From: Eucalyptus grandis
Lineage: Eukaryota > Streptophyta > Magnoliopsida > Myrtales > Myrtaceae
Direction: 5' to 3'
NCBI RefSeq assembly: GCF_016545825.1
Contig: NC_052616.1
Location: 2,418,001-2,482,000 of the forward strand
Length of the DNA stretch: 64,000 bases
Below are positions 10,738-24,198 of the stretch, piece after piece. Below the pieces are notes generated by a model. The model saw nothing but the letters and a program-made list of their open reading frames with translations, was not told the origin of the DNA and did no database searches. Position 1 is the first letter of the stretch; each line of letters starts with the position of its first letter. The position numbers were made by a program, and so were the translations under genes.

Positions 10738-11282
10738 CTTAATATATTATGCATTGAAATGACGATATTATAAGTTCGAGCAAAATAAAAGTTACTTAAT
10801 TAACTAATATTACCAAATGGATTTCTGATTTTTTTTCTAATTTCGGAAAACAAAAGAACAGAAAAATTGGAACGTTATCATGTAAACCCTAATTCATGCG
10901 GTTTGATTCAATCTTAAGTCATCTAACAATTAATTCCTCTTAACTTTTTCTATTTGTACAATCAAATCATTTGTTAAGTAAATTGTCAATTAATTAATAT
11001 GCAAAAAAGAAAAGGAAAAACAAAAAGTATTCATTATAGTTGGTATATCAAAGACTGACACTTGATTAAATAAATAAGAAAATTAGAGGATTTAACTGCA
11101 TACCACAAAACTTATTCAGAAAACTAAAAGACTTGATTTTGCAAAATAAATGCAAAAAATTCAAATCAAACAAATTCTAAAACTCAAAGGACATAATCTA
11201 TATTGTACATATTTTTCTTTCTTTTAGAATAATTGGCATAGATTCCACAAAATTTTACAAATATTATGCAAAACTAACCTCA

Positions 11283-11665
11283 TATTTTTCATGGCCTTAC
11301 CAGTACCGCGGAGCTTGACTTCTCCCCCGGAATCCTAATTACAACAGTGAGGTCTTGACAACAACAAACACAAAAGTTTCGAGCGCATGCTTGTTTAGCT
11401 CCTTGTTGGCGAGGTTGCACTCATTGATGGAGGGGTAACCAACCATCCTAATGCATCTGCCTTATAAGGTTTGCCCAATGCGAGTCCTAGCCATCATTAA
11501 AATTGAGAGATGGTTCGTGATTTCCATTATCAAATTGTTGAACAGTTGATGCTTTAGGAGATGGGGTCCCCATGTGTGTAAAGCACGGAGCGACATGGCC
11601 AAGAATCCTTCACAAAGCTTCAACCGAGCAACTAAGACCTTTGTCTCGAAAGAAGGCTTGGAACG
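11283..11665 (-). pseudogene. PDX1-like (pyridoxal 5'-phosphate synthase) pseudogene fragment, copy 1
   Basis: Minus-strand remnants align by eye with the N-terminal part of plant PDX1/SNZ, the (beta/alpha)8 synthase subunit of vitamin B6 synthesis: a degenerate SFETKVLVARLKLCEG strand, the MARTRIGHT strand, and an NKHALETFVF strand. A GTGK-A-like remnant follows at about 11310-11290. The segment between the first and second of these is mostly deleted in this copy, and there are frame changes. Copy 2 (unit 2) is better preserved and gives the identification. It cannot encode an enzyme. Confidence 0.55.
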
Positions 11666-12591
11666 AGCGACATGGCCAAGAATTCTCGGAATTAAGAATA
11701 ATAATCATATACTGAGGAGAAAACATGTGACCCAACTCAAGACCCACTTACATTGAATCCGAGCCAAGTTGGTTGGTTTGGATTTTCAATTTGTTCATTT
11801 CTTTTTTTCCCAAATAGTGGATATTGATTCAAAACAACTTTCCACCTTCTCCAATTTGATAATCTACGCCTTCAATCACCAAATTCCTGAACTAGAAAGA
11901 GCAACATTCATACATTCTCCACCAAGACTCTCAACTGGATCAAGAGCTAGACAAGTTAAAAGGCCCCATTCCCATCTTTTCACAATCGTGATCTACATCA
12001 TACCTCGCAAGTCTCCCTTTGACTTTGAACTCATTATATATAAAATAAACAAAAAATCCTAATTTCTCTATTCAAGAAAGTGAGAAGCTCTCAACAATGT
12101 TATATATGCTTAAACGCTTCAGTGATCTACATGTGAAGAGGGTACACGATCTCCTGAGCGTTGATTCCTTTTTTGATTTAATGGTGGAGCTCAACCAATG
12201 TGGGGTAATGTTGTAATGACATTAGGTGATATCAAAGTTTGATTTTTCCTCTGCGAAAAGTTCTAATACCATCTTTACCGTTGCCATTACTTTCTTTTTG
12301 TCTTTTTCACAATATTTATTCAATATCAATCTCTTCCTTATCATTATTATCATGTTATGCAGGAGGGGGTAGTTACATACATACAGATAATATCAATATA
12401 GCCAGAAGAGTAGCATTTTTTGCCATGGACTCTTTTCAGTATACTTTGCTCGTAAGAATTAAGAATTTTCGTTATTCAATTAAAGCTCTTAATGATCGAA
12501 TACCGCCCCCGCCACCATCATCGGCTATTGTTCATGTCATCATCAGCCCCAACCAACACTATTATCTTCTTTCCCTTTCTTTATATCAACG

Positions 12592-12804
12592 ATGATTCCC
12601 CGTACTCAAGTTCCGTATCCCTATTCAGCCTCCGATTGGTCAGTATGGGTTTTCGAATTCTCGTCCCGACAAAGAAGACACCTAATATTCTCTATAAGGA
12701 TTCTAGTTCACGTTGTTAATATTAACACACTCACTGGATGTAGTGAATGGGTCATGGCCCAGCTTTGCGCTGGGATCGGGGCTCAGGAAAGTCCCGGGCC
12801 GTGA
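12592..12804 (+). other. Small reading frame conserved in the three Q blocks
   Basis: A 70-codon frame starting ATGATTCCCCG and ending at the TGA of 12802-12804. The same frame is open at 38773-39000 (ATG changed to ACG) and 63782-63994. Between copies most base changes alter the amino acid, and single-base indels occur just downstream, so purifying selection is not evident. Block R copies (30109 and 61803) carry a related sequence starting ATGAATTC. It may be the 5' end of a dead gene. No family recognised. Confidence 0.25.
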
Positions 12805-13744
12805 TCTGCAGAGATGCAGCCTCGAAGACGAGGAGAGACTTTGAGAGCCGGAGTGCGCTGGGGCTGAGACGCGTGCGGAGCCTCCGTGAATCGTACCTCG
12901 AAAGGCCGACAGGCAATGAATCACTTATAAAATGTAATCTGAACTGTGAAATTGTCAGAATGGACCTTAGAGAAAGAGGAATCACGAAATAGGTGACTTC
13001 CTTCTGATGCAAGGGGGGGAATTGAATCGGTTTTTGATCATCGGACATGGTGCTAGGCTCGGGTAACGTCGGTGAGAGATGGCGTAGAGACGCAGGATGG
13101 TGTCGGGTTTTGATTTCTTTCCGTCTTCTTAGGACCACCGCCACCACCACCACCACCACGTGTGGGGGGAGACTTGATTCCATGCTTGCCCAACATCCTT
13201 TACATTCTTCTTCGTCTTTTCTGCTATTTTTAATTGAATATTAATCTGTTGTTCATCGACGTTCTAATTGCGATTCTCCTCATTCGCCCCGCACCTCTCT
13301 GCCCATTTTATTTTGTGCAGTGGATATATAAGAGAGAAATTATTTAATTAATCTTAAACCTATTGTGCGGATACTAATTCCATTCCAAAATTTTCAATTT
13401 GACCAGTCTAATTCACGAACTTCTCTTTGTGGACAGACGCGCACTTGGTTTTACTTTGTTCTTTTTTTTTTTCTTTTTTTTTTTTTGAGATGTAGCTTGT
13501 TGCATTAGAAGACTGCTGGTCACACTTATTTTTCTTTTCCACTTTGTAAGTCCTCATAAATTAAGACAAGTAGCTGGCGCAAGTTTTTACAAGCGTAGGA
13601 GATAAGCTGTGACATCAGAAATTATCTCATCATATTTGAGGGAGGGTAAAGACCAATCCCCTTAGGGAAAGGAAACACTGGAAATGTTACTTCAATGAGA
13701 AGAGACGGGAAATCAATACCTTCTGGTTGTGCTTGTTTTTGCAG

Positions 13745-13927
13745 GCAAACTGTATCGATTCTACTGTTCCAGCCGAGATAGTATTTTCCCAGGAAGTGAA
13801 GAAGCTGCAGGCAGAGCAGTTCAAGACTTTTGAGCAAGTTACTCTCAAGCCCTTCGAGCGAGACCATGCTTATATTGTCGGTGGCTATAGCATGCCAAAG
13901 AAACAGAAAGCTGCTCCCGCATCATAA
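13745..13927 (+). pseudogene. Terminal-exon-like fragment of an unknown gene, copy 1
   Basis: A pyrimidine-rich tract and perfect acceptor (TGTTTTTGCAG, 13734-13744) precede a 61-codon frame ending in TAA with a basic tail ([10 protein letters not shown]). The copy at 49509-49691 differs at five residues and almost every substitution changes an amino acid, so the pair looks unconstrained. The family is not recognised. Upstream candidates for earlier exons in block Q are not convincing. Confidence 0.35.
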
Positions 13928-15849
13928 AAAGTCCCAGGCCACCTTTGCTGTTGAATCTTCATGTATGTCTTTATTAGATTGGAAGTTGGAACTTCAATGT
14001 ATTCAAGGTTTTGGTGGGCTCTTGTAATGGACCAATATTCTGAAATGAGTTCAGATTTTTTTTTCACCTTAAGGCCGGTAATTCAGTCGATAATTTTCAT
14101 GTCCAATTATCTGAAACAACAATTTACTGCATTGTTTGAATTATCAACTTCTAATCTTTTTGCTATGACAACATCTAATTGAATAAACTTCACACTTGCA
14201 TTTCAAATTAATGGATGCTTATCAAAATTTTCCAAAAAGGGCTAATGGTACACATAATTTTCTATATATAGAGGAGAACTTATTGATCAGTGTAAATCAA
14301 ATTGAGATTGTAGAGGATGACCAGGTATGGTTATAAAATTTGAGTTTCACAAGGTGTGTATGATTGGACGTATTTTGTGCAAATTGTATGATTAATAGAT
14401 CATGATAGGCTCAACGATAATTAATTTGAGTTTGTATAGAATGGAACACAATACACAACCCACTGAATTTTCCTAGATTTTTATCTTTTGCATCCAAATA
14501 AATTGCTTATAGACGGCAAAAAGGATTTTTTTTTTTTTTTTGGAAAATTTCTAACGAAAAGACAATACCAAGCACCATGAAAATTCTTTAAAAACCGTTT
14601 TTAGTGAAATACTCATATTTTTATGCATGTTCATGATTAAAAGATACGCAATCGAATTGGATGAGCTGGAAATTCAACTAGATATTTCATAATATAACAT
14701 AATAATTATCATAAATTGTAATGAGGGCCGGGTAGCCAGGAGATAGCTCCTTCCTATCCCTCCTTGTATAGGCAAATCACCAATTGTATCCTCCAAATGC
14801 TGTGAATACATATGTGATTGAAAACATATGTCAACAATTTTCAGTTGGAGAGTGGGCCAACTAAATTGCTCCAAATTATTGCCACAACATCGGCCTAAAG
14901 AGTTGTAACACTCTCAATTGAGGTACTTCACAGCTCACGTAAAAGCTGATTCCGTGTTCACAAGAATAATTGGAACTTATATTACATGTAACGAAGTAGT
15001 TGGTTTGCATGGATAAATTGTTCACAGTGATCGCAGTTACAAATACAATTTCGGGAGTCGGATAGGATTATGTGATTTGCTTCTCAAATTCCTGCTCTGC
15101 CCCTGGATGCATTGTAAATGAAAAGGTTCACGGAAGAAGGAATGCATCGAACCGTCGTCAAATTTAAAAAGCTACTTGTAGTTCATGCAGCGATTGGGCT
15201 GAAACTCGAGTTTTATTGAATAACAGACAAGATTTAGTCCTCATTTCGAGCCGTGGCCGGGATCCGAGAACCGTTGCCGTTCCCTGGATCTACTATAATA
15301 ACATAGCATGCACCCCCTTTTCTGGGACTAAGCATGGAAGAAAAAAAAACTACTGAAATTGCAGAAACCGACGCCAAGCACTCCTGAGTTCATATAACCT
15401 GGAAGAGATTTGTAGATTCATTCATTCATTCAGCAAAGTTGATATATTGTCTATTAAAAGCATACTCCTGATAAAGCTGCATAAAGGTCCTAAAGTCATT
15501 GCAATTTGGTGAAATTGCAAATGCATATGCCGAATATATTTAACGGATGGGGCTATGATTAGCCTCTCATCCGCTTTGATCATGAAAAATTCCTCATGCT
15601 GCCCTTAGAGTTCTAACAATGATTCTACAGGATGAATTCTCTATTTCTGTAATGGGATGCATGTAATTCAGTTGGCAGTCTTCTTTTTTGATTCACACAA
15701 AACTGGAAAATTGAGGAATTGTGGGTGCATTTTTGAGTTTATCCAGACAAGCAGGCACATGAATGCGTGCTTATCGTTGCATATATGGCAATGATCTAGT
15801 CGTCGAATGGAAAATAAAATGCAGAAAAGCCATTGATCTTATATATTAC
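13928..15849. other. S1 interval downstream of the receptor kinase, no gene seen
   Basis: About 1.9 kb of AT-rich sequence conserved with 49692-51633, with small indels, poly-T runs (14528-14544) and no reading frame that stays open in both copies. It lies between the unknown terminal exon and the receptor kinase stop codon, and probably holds the 3' untranslated regions of both. Confidence 0.6.
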
Positions 15850-18800
15850 CTATCCTTGGAAACCAGCTGCATGAAGTTTATCCCTGATAAAACGTAGCTG
15901 AGCTTCGACTTTTGTGATGTTCATCCGCTCTCTGCGAGCTTGGACCGAGCAGGCGACTCCAATTCTATAAACCATCTCTAGACAATCGCAAGCTGCATCT
16001 CCTCTGCTGATGCCCATGTGGCTCTCCATTTCTTGAAGTAGAAGAGGATCGGTAATCTCTAGAAGTTGTTCGGGCAAGGCTTCCTTGACGAACTTATGAA
16101 GGTTAAAATTTTCTTTGAACATTTCATTCGTTGGACTCATGCCCGTGAACATCTCTAGCAAGAGAATGCCATAACTATAAATATCGCCTTCTCTTGGAGC
16201 CATGCTTTCCATTCCATATTCTGCACTTCATTCAAATTGCAAATAAAAGATAAATAATAGCAGCAGAACCAGTTGAGGCAGATGGAAATAGCGCGCAAAT
16301 GCTTGCTGCTTTTTTATTGAATGTGATGTGTCCATTTGCCTTTAGGGGATAAAGAAGAGGAGACTTACCTGGAGCAGCATATCCAACAGTTCCTCTTACA
16401 CCGGCAGAGCTCATACTCGCTTTAGTGTCATTGGGGATTCAATCATGATCTTCGCCAAACCAAAGTCTCCAACATGTCCAACCATTTCAGCATCTAGTAG
16501 GATGTTGCTTGGCTTCAAATCACAATGGATAACAGGGCTTTGTAGGTTGTTATGGAGATAATATAATGCTGAAGCAACATCAATGGAAATATTTATCCTT
16601 CGGATGAGACTCAATGTTTGCACCTTCCCATCTACATTAGCTGGTGATGGGCTTGGATGCAGCCAATCTTCTAGGCTGTCATTGACCATGAACTCATAAA
16701 CCAAGGCCTTAAACTCATTGCCACTATAATCAATGCCCGAGCAAACTGTTAGGACTTTCAAAAGATTGCGGTGTCGGATGTTCCTTAAAGCCTCGCACTC
16801 GGTTATGAAGCTCTTCGCAGCACCGTGAAGCATCAAATTAAGTACCTTCACAGCGATGACAGTTCCATTCTCATCAAGGACTCCCTTGTAAACAGATCCA
16901 AAACCGCCCACCCCAATCAAGTTACTTGAAGAAAACCCGTCGGTTGCTTTAATGAGAGTTCGATAAGATAGACTCAATGATGAATCATCTTTGGAATTTG
17001 AAACTAGCTCTGTTCTTTTCTTCTTCTTCAACCGACCAAAGTACATAAGAGCAAGAACAAGAGCTATTCCAAGAATGCCGAAGAAAATCAAGATGGTGAG
17101 CTTCCACTTAAGGAATAGTTTTCGGCTTGACTTTCTAGAGCTGCATTTTGAGAGACGAAATTTGGGCAATCTTGCGCAAAGCTTGTCATTTCTAGAGACA
17201 AAAGTAGCGCTGACATTATTAAAGATTCCTATAGTCGGTAATGTGCCTTCAAAGTTATTGTATGACAAATTTAAGTTCTCCAAGAAGTGAAATGCCTTGA
17301 AAAACTCTGGAATCGGACCAGATAAATTGTTGTGTGAAAGATCTATCTCCTTGAGATTCCTCAACATACTCATAGATGAAGGAATGGTGCCTTGGAAAGA
17401 ATTCTCTTGCATTTTGAGCACCTCCAATCCAACACAACTGCTAAGACTAGCCGGAAGGTCACCATCCAACATGTTTCTTGAGACATCCAGTTGAGCCAAA
17501 AGATACAATTTCCCGACTTCCTCAGGTAGGACACCGGTGATATGGTTTCGAGACAAGTTCAGAAGTATAGATAGTGATGAGAGGCCTATAAACTCTGGCG
17601 GTATAGTTCCATTTAAGTTGTTACTAGATAGATCAAGTTCCACCAAACTTCGGCACTCCGATAGACGTGAAGGAATGTAGCCGTGAAAGTGATTGTGATT
17701 GAGATAGAGTCGTGCTAGGTTTACTAGGTTTCCTAATGAAGAAGGAATTCCTCCGGAAAACTTGTTATATGATAGATCTATTTCCACTAAGTTATGAAGA
17801 TTTCCTAGAGTGGAGGGGAGCGTTGAAAACCTGTTGTGTTCCAAACTAAGCCTTGTAAGTTGATGAGATTTCCAACTATTTTGGGAATCTTGCTAAACAG
17901 TAGATTCCTTGCTAGCCTCAAAGTGACGAGAGTATTAGAGAAATTACCAATGCACTCGGGCAACATCCTGCCAAAGCTGTTGTTTTGCATAGACAACACC
18001 ACTAGAGAGGTGGCGTTAGTCAATGAGCAAAAGAAGCTTGAAGCACTGTACCCTCCGCTTCCAAGATAATTAGTACTTATTCCCAATATTTTGAGCATGT
18101 TTAAGCGGTCCAAAGGAGGCATATTCCCCGAGAATTTGTTGTCAAAGACTTGTAGCCACCTTAAAGTGGTTGCATTAGACATTGACCGAGGAATCACTCC
18201 AGTGAATCGGTTGAACCCAATGTTGAAAATCTCAATGTTTGGAAGAGCAAAGCCTATATTGGCAGGAAGATTCCCTCCTATTTCATTATGATTGATACTG
18301 AACCCCTTTATGGAAGAAAGATTGAAGATAGGTGGAGGAATTGTGCCTGACAACCTATTTTCATCTAATTGAAGCGCTTTGAGTTTGGTTAATTTTCCTA
18401 GAGCTTGGGGTATCTTCCCGCCCAACTCATTGAAAGAGAGACCAAGACCCTCTAACAATGACATGTTTCCGATGGATAAAGGAATACTTCCCGTTAGATG
18501 GTTAACACCTAAGGCAAGAAGCTGAAGCTTCACTAAAGAACCGAACTCAATGGGAATTTCTCCAACCAGCCGGTTGTAAGAAAGGAGGAGCTGTGTAAGG
18601 TGAGTGCAACTCGACAAGTTTCTCGGGATTTTGCCTTCCAATGTGTTGACGGATAATCGCAAGACACGTAGATTGTGCAAATGGCTGACTTGTTGTGGGA
18701 TTTCATGATGAAAACTATTGTTGAAGAGCATCAGGACTCTCAAGAAACTCAAATTTCCAATTTGAGGGGAGATGGATCCCGAAAGCTTCAAGGCTTGTAG

Positions 18801-19058
18801 GTCTAGTCCTGTGACTCTGCGATGTAGGCGACCGCACATGACACCGTGCCATTGACAGTGGTCAGTCGTATGGTTCCATGAATTCAGCACCCCAAAAGGG
18901 TCCATAGTTATTGCGGCCTTGAACGCAAGCAAAGCAAGCTTATCCGTTATATTGTTAGCTGAAAGGACTTGGCTAATGCATGGCAAAAGCACTACACAAG
19001 TGAAAAATAGACGACATGATGATGAGAACTCAAGAAAAGACAAATTGGGAGGCTTCAT
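15850..19058 (-). pseudogene. LRR receptor-like kinase (subfamily XII), frameshifted copy
   Basis: Paralogue of the intact gene at 51634-54781. The same layout is visible: signal peptide, LRR N-terminal cap, about 22 LRRs, membrane span, non-RD kinase, one intron (16368-16221, GT-AG, 148 bp) and second exon 16220-15850. Two single-base deletions relative to the intact copy break it. One is near 17863, in LRR 14, truncating the product at about 417 residues; the other is near 16433, just after the kinase DFG motif, followed by a stop. A 3-base deletion lies near 17823. A 256-bp duplication covers its 5' end. A secreted LRR fragment could still be made from the first frame, but I regard it as a pseudogene. 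Confidence 0.88.
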
Positions 19059-19534
19059 AGTACTAGAGGTGAAATCTTAATTGATACTTGAAGAATGTAA
19101 GAAAATTGAAGAGAAGGAATTTTTGGAAGCATAAGCAGGTCTTGTTGGAATTTGAACGTACATGCTCCGATGGAGAATATATTTGTTAAGGAGGTCTTTG
19201 TAAGTCCAATCTCAGCCGTACACGCCAAGTTCATGAGCCATCCCGCTCCATATGTCACGGCAAAGTTTTAGTATAAGGTGAGAACTCAAGAAAAGACAAG
19301 TTGGGACGCTTCATAGTACTAGAGGTGAAATCTTAATTGATACTTGAAGAATGTGAGAAAATTGAAGAGAAGGATTTTTTGGAAGCATAAACTGGTTTTG
19401 TTGTAATTTGAACGTACATGCTCTGATGGAGAATATATTTGTTAAGGAGGTCTTTGTAAGTCAAATCTCAGCCGTACACGCCAAGTTCATGAGCCATCCC
19501 ACTCCATATGTCACGGCAAAGTTTTAGTATAAGG
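19023..19534. repeat. 256-bp tandem duplication of the receptor-kinase 5' end
   Basis: Bases 19023-19278 and 19279-19534 are direct repeats with few differences. Each contains, on the minus strand, the upstream region, the ATG and the first 12 codons of the kinase gene (starting M-K-P/R-P-N-L). Unit 2 has a single copy (about 54746-55000). The distal ATG near 19315 would open a short frame that ends about 10 codons past the repeat junction, so a transcript starting upstream of both would carry a decoy start. Confidence 0.85.
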
Positions 19535-22134
19535 AGAAAAGTCAAGAAAAAGAACCCTCTTTTTGAAAAAGGTTTCTTTTTAACTTAAAAAAATCTCATT
19601 ATACCCTTTTATGTAACAATCTCACCTTATCTGTTTCATTTTCACAATGGCTTAGTTTGGATAAAGTTTTAGTGCAGTCAATTGATTAATACATAGGAAT
19701 TTATAGACACAAATATGTTAGTATTTCAAGGTAGAATAACAATTTGCAAATGGCACAATATGTGGGTCCTAATAATCCCAGTATGTTTGTGGACAAAAAT
19801 GATCTTCATAGATCAATTTGGGCAACAATTTACGAAGAAGATGATCCACTAATCTTTAACCGACATTTATGTCTTGAAGAAATCAAGAATAGGGCCATAC
19901 AAACATATCCAAAGTGTGCATATTTCTCCATACAAAACATATAGACATTGCCTATTCTCCGAATGTGGGATTCTTGTCATAAATCAAGGCTTTTCTTCTC
20001 CTTAGTGTAGTTTAAAACACAAAACAATCGGAAGATTAGTCAACGCCCGTTTTGGGTGTTTTGACCCCGTTGCCGGTTAGTAGGTTATGTAATAACAAAA
20101 CTGAAAAAATCACAGAAATTTTAGTTAAGTACCAAAAATGCTTGAGCAACCTCTATAGGGATTTGATAAATGTAAACAAAACATAAAGAAAAATAAGCAC
20201 TTGAGTAAAGCCATCGATAAATTATGAAGTCATCCACTAAAATCAACTCGTATTGTACTATCCACGAAAACAGAATTAAATAGTCATCACTCTGGAAATG
20301 CACTATATCTACATAGCATATCATGATAACAAATTAAAATACCTTGAAAATCAAGAGGATTCCACATTGCACGTAAAAAATTCTAACATTCTAATGAATA
20401 AGTCAACTCCAACTAATCACGCAAATTCAACAACTTGATTAGATAATTTAAAAGTTCAAATATTTGATAAGAAATCAACTCTCATTTCCACCCACGTACA
20501 CGCCAAGAATTTGACCCTTTTGCTTTCCCCGTTTATAAAGTGACTCAATTTTCTGGACCCAACAAGCAGTTGTTTTCAACGAAAAGGAAAAACTCAAGGA
20601 CTGTCGAGTCAACCGACCTCGACTCGGAATGGGGAACTCACGGCCACTTTTTTAACAAATACTTTTTTATCAATCTAGTTCGCGATGAATCAGCTCAATC
20701 ACAGCCCTTGATAGAACCTTTCTTTCTCATCCACTCAGGAGGGGACAGGCACACCAGGGCTACAGGTGACTATTATGTTTTCTATTTTTCAATTCCATTC
20801 GAAAAAGAAGAAGAAGCATTAGTCAAGCAATTTCTGTTGAGATTCACAAGATAGTTTTTTAAGTGAGAACATGGATTTCAAAAGTGAAAAGTTCCGTCTC
20901 AAAAGGTACCTTCAAAGACCACAAACGCAATCTTTCCAATCTGTCCATTTATGTTTTCTACATTGGGATGGAGAAAAAGACTTAGATAATGCGTAGCAAG
21001 AAGGAGTTGATTGGAAATTTTCTAAATGCTGTACAAGATATCATCAAAGTGTCCCCTCTTTGTTCCTTCACAACAAACAAACACACGAATTGTAGTGCCT
21101 ATTTTATTTCATTCCTTCTTTTATTCCACTTCATTTCGTTGTACTAAATGTAGTGCTATGCTACACATTATACTTTGTTCCTCTCATATGTGATGAAGAA
21201 TCTACCCACATTGGAATCAATAATTTTTTGATAGAAAAGGAGTAAACTTGATTTACCTAATTGTTGTTCTGCATCAAAATAGCGACTGGTACTACACATT
21301 GTCATTGGAAATTATCAAAAATCACCATTTGTTTTGCCACTATTACTGATAAACACCTTTTTTTCCTAAATTACCACCTTGCCTCCTAGTTTTTCATTGG
21401 GGATGCCAATTGGCATGTCACAGTAGTCAACAAGCTCAACGTCCGCGTTGGGATGCAAAAAAGGGAGAGAATTGGAGAAAAAGAAAGAGCACATAAAAAA
21501 AAAAATCAGAAATTGGAGTGGGAGGCGTGGTCAAGGGCAATAGTGTGAGTGATGACAGAGCTCGATAACCATTGGCATTGGCCGGGCGGTGTCCAACGGT
21601 GGCAGGTGGGGATTGGTGGAGAGGACTAAAACTTTGTGGGTTGGGGGCTTATTGGGGGCTACTTCATTTATGTGGTTGGTGTTTTCTAGAAGGGACATGG
21701 GATTTTGTCATGACGTGCAAAGTAATATTTTTAAAATATAGAGGATGAAAAATGGTAAAAAAGACTGGCTCTCACGCACCAGTTTCAAAAAAGTAATTGA
21801 CTATAATTTGTTTAGAAACGTAAATCGCGTTTAGGAGATGAAACCGAAATAACTAAAAAATTAATTTTGATGCGATTAAATGGTTTTCCACTATTAATTA
21901 TTTTGATGAGACTTCTTAATTCTTGACCGAATAAAATAGGTCATGGAGGTTAAATTTGATGGAATAATATTAATTGATTGGAACTTCTTCTCATTTTGGT
22001 TCCAAAATGGAGGGGAACAATAATGGTGGGAGGTAAAATAGAAGCATGAAGTACCTCAGCTTCATTTTATTGTTCCACCTATCTACCTGCGTTTCGACTC
22101 ATATTAGGGTACAAAGATAACATTCTACTAGTTT
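19535..22134. other. S1 interval upstream of the receptor kinase, no supported gene
   Basis: 2.6 kb conserved with 55000-57538. Open frames at 19744-19944 and 20540-20854 are interrupted in the unit 2 copy by a stop and by a one-base length difference respectively, so neither is supported as a gene. The promoter of the receptor kinase should lie at its left end. It ends in AGTTT (22130-22134), the target duplication of the adjacent LTR. Confidence 0.6.
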
Positions 22135-24198
22135 TGTGACATCATGAATTTTCAACCTGTTTTCTATTAAATTAATCGGGCATTTCATCGATGCGCCTAT
22201 AGGATTGTTCTCGAGCTGATCACTTTTGAGATAACTAGACTAACTGGGTAAGCCATTAAGGAAATTTAAGGCAATAGACTTGAGAATTCGACCGGGAATC
22301 GGCTTTCGATTTGTGCTCATCTTTAGAAGTCATTATGACACAGTTAAAAATCGAATTAAGATCAGAGATAGGTCGGTTCGACTGAGATGTGTGGCCAATT
22401 GTGAGTGACTCCACTAAATTGGGAAATTCTCGTCGACCGGCATTAACTTGATTTTACTGTCGTTTTGGTATCCTGTGTCTATATTTGAATCCTCGAGATT
22501 TTCATGACAACTGAGAGTCACCAATGTGTCGACTGGGTTCATTGTGGCTCGAAAAAAATCAACCACGGGTCATTTGCCCTAAAAAGTTCCAAAAACTACT
22601 CGGTAGCCTAGGTCACACTAAAAACGCATCGATTGGAAATTAACCACCAATTTGAGTTCGATTTCAGAAATTGAAGATTCTGTCATGTCACAATAAATTC
22701 TAGGACCCACGAGCCAGTCTCAGAAGATTTTTCTGACAATCGAGACTTTTTGAGAAAAAGTCGGTTTAGAACCGTTTTTGTTTAATTAAGGCCGGGGATT
22801 ATTTTGATTTAAAATTTGAGATGCAAGATGGATTCTTGGGTGTGGAAAATTATCAATTTAGGCATCGAGGTATCAATTGATTTTGTATAGGCCAATTGAG
22901 ATGGAATTGAAGTGGACCAAGCAATCAATTGAAGTCATCTCACTTCAAATTCGTGTACCCCCATGGCCTAGTCATTTTTGGACCATCTCAAGGGTTGTGA
23001 GGGGTGTGTGTGTGTGGCTGAATGAGAGCCAAGGAAGGGTGAGTGGTGTAGGGTGAAACTTGGAGGACAAGTGTGGAAAAATTGGCTTGGTGGAGCCCTC
23101 CATCCCTCTCATCTCTATCCTCTCCCTCACTCTCTCTCCTTTAGCCATCCAAGACCCCTCCTCTCTCTCCCCATTATGTGCGACGCTAGCTGAGGAGAAG
23201 AACGGGAGCAGCCGTCCGCTCCACCGCGCGCCACCCGTGCACGCGCTGCCAGCCCCGCGCGCTGTCGCCCCTTGGCCGCCTCCCTCTCGCCCATCAGTTG
23301 CTATTCGATTTTGTGGCAGCTCAGTCAAGGCTGTTCATAGCCATTTCTTCGCCGGTAACCCTCCCTCTAGGCCCGGTTTGGCCTATTCTTTCATTCCTGA
23401 ACAAGTCCCGCCTAAACTAAGCTGTTTTCTCTCCATCTCCAGCCAAGAACAGAAGGTTCAGGTGTGGGTTTCCAACAGGCTTTGGTGGTTGTTTTGAGGT
23501 GTTTCCGGGCCCCGAACCGTAGGCTCGCTTTGGAGTTAAACGTCCCTTGCGACGTTCCCGACGTTTCAATTCGAGTGGATTGTAAAACGGGTGAGTTCAG
23601 CTCACTAATCCTCGCTTAGTAGACTAATGATGCTTAATGGTTGATTAGTATTAATTAAGTAGGATTAGGTGGTTAGATTAGAATAGATTAGTGATTATTA
23701 ATTAATTGTGACGCATGTTAGGCATGTGGTTAGTGCAATTAGCTCGAGGATAGCCTATCGTATTTATTGAATGTCTCTCACGATTTTTCCCGACCCGTCT
23801 CGGGCTCTAATTAGGCATTACGGGCCTAAGTTGGATTTATTAGCATTTAATAATTAATTTTTATAATTAATTATTTATTTGTTTATTTTTCGGAAATAAG
23901 GTTGGGATAGCTGACGATCGAAATTTTATGCTAATTGTTGTGGTGTAGTCTGTTTATTTATTTGAGCTCTACGTTGTGCTGAATTAAATTGATTGTGGAA
24001 TTTTAGGAATTACTCCTAAATTGAGTTGAAATTGAGTAATTGATTAGTAGATGGCCGAGTATGATTATATAGCACCAGTAATGCTTGATGGGCTATAATG
24101 TGGAGAAAATTGTGAGATTGAATTGAATATACTCTTGGTTAAGACCAATCGGGTACGATGTTATCGTGTAAGGTAAAGTTGGGAAATAATTATTTCAT

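Noticed and set aside
10493..10762. Plus-strand frame of 89-92 codons open in all three P blocks
   Set aside because: Hydrophobic, F/S-rich composition without motifs; the opposite strand looks more exon-like. Neither strand is firmly coding.
12752..13183. 143-codon minus-strand frame near Q1
   Set aside because: Not open in Q2 or Q3 because of single-base indels, and built partly on a CCACCACCA tract.
19744..19944. 66-codon frame conserved in S1 and S2
   Set aside because: The S2 copy has an in-frame stop and no family is recognised.
20540..20854. 104-codon frame on the plus strand upstream of the unit 1 kinase, preceded by a TTTATAAAG motif
   Set aside because: The unit 2 copy differs by one base in a T-run that shifts the frame, and the TATA-like motif is only a few bases before the ATG, too close for a promoter.
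22972..23497. Overlapping frames of 118 and 145 codons on both strands of a GC- and CT-rich stretch
   Set aside because: They lie inside the solo LTR in biased-composition sequence, have low-complexity content and overlap each other antisense.
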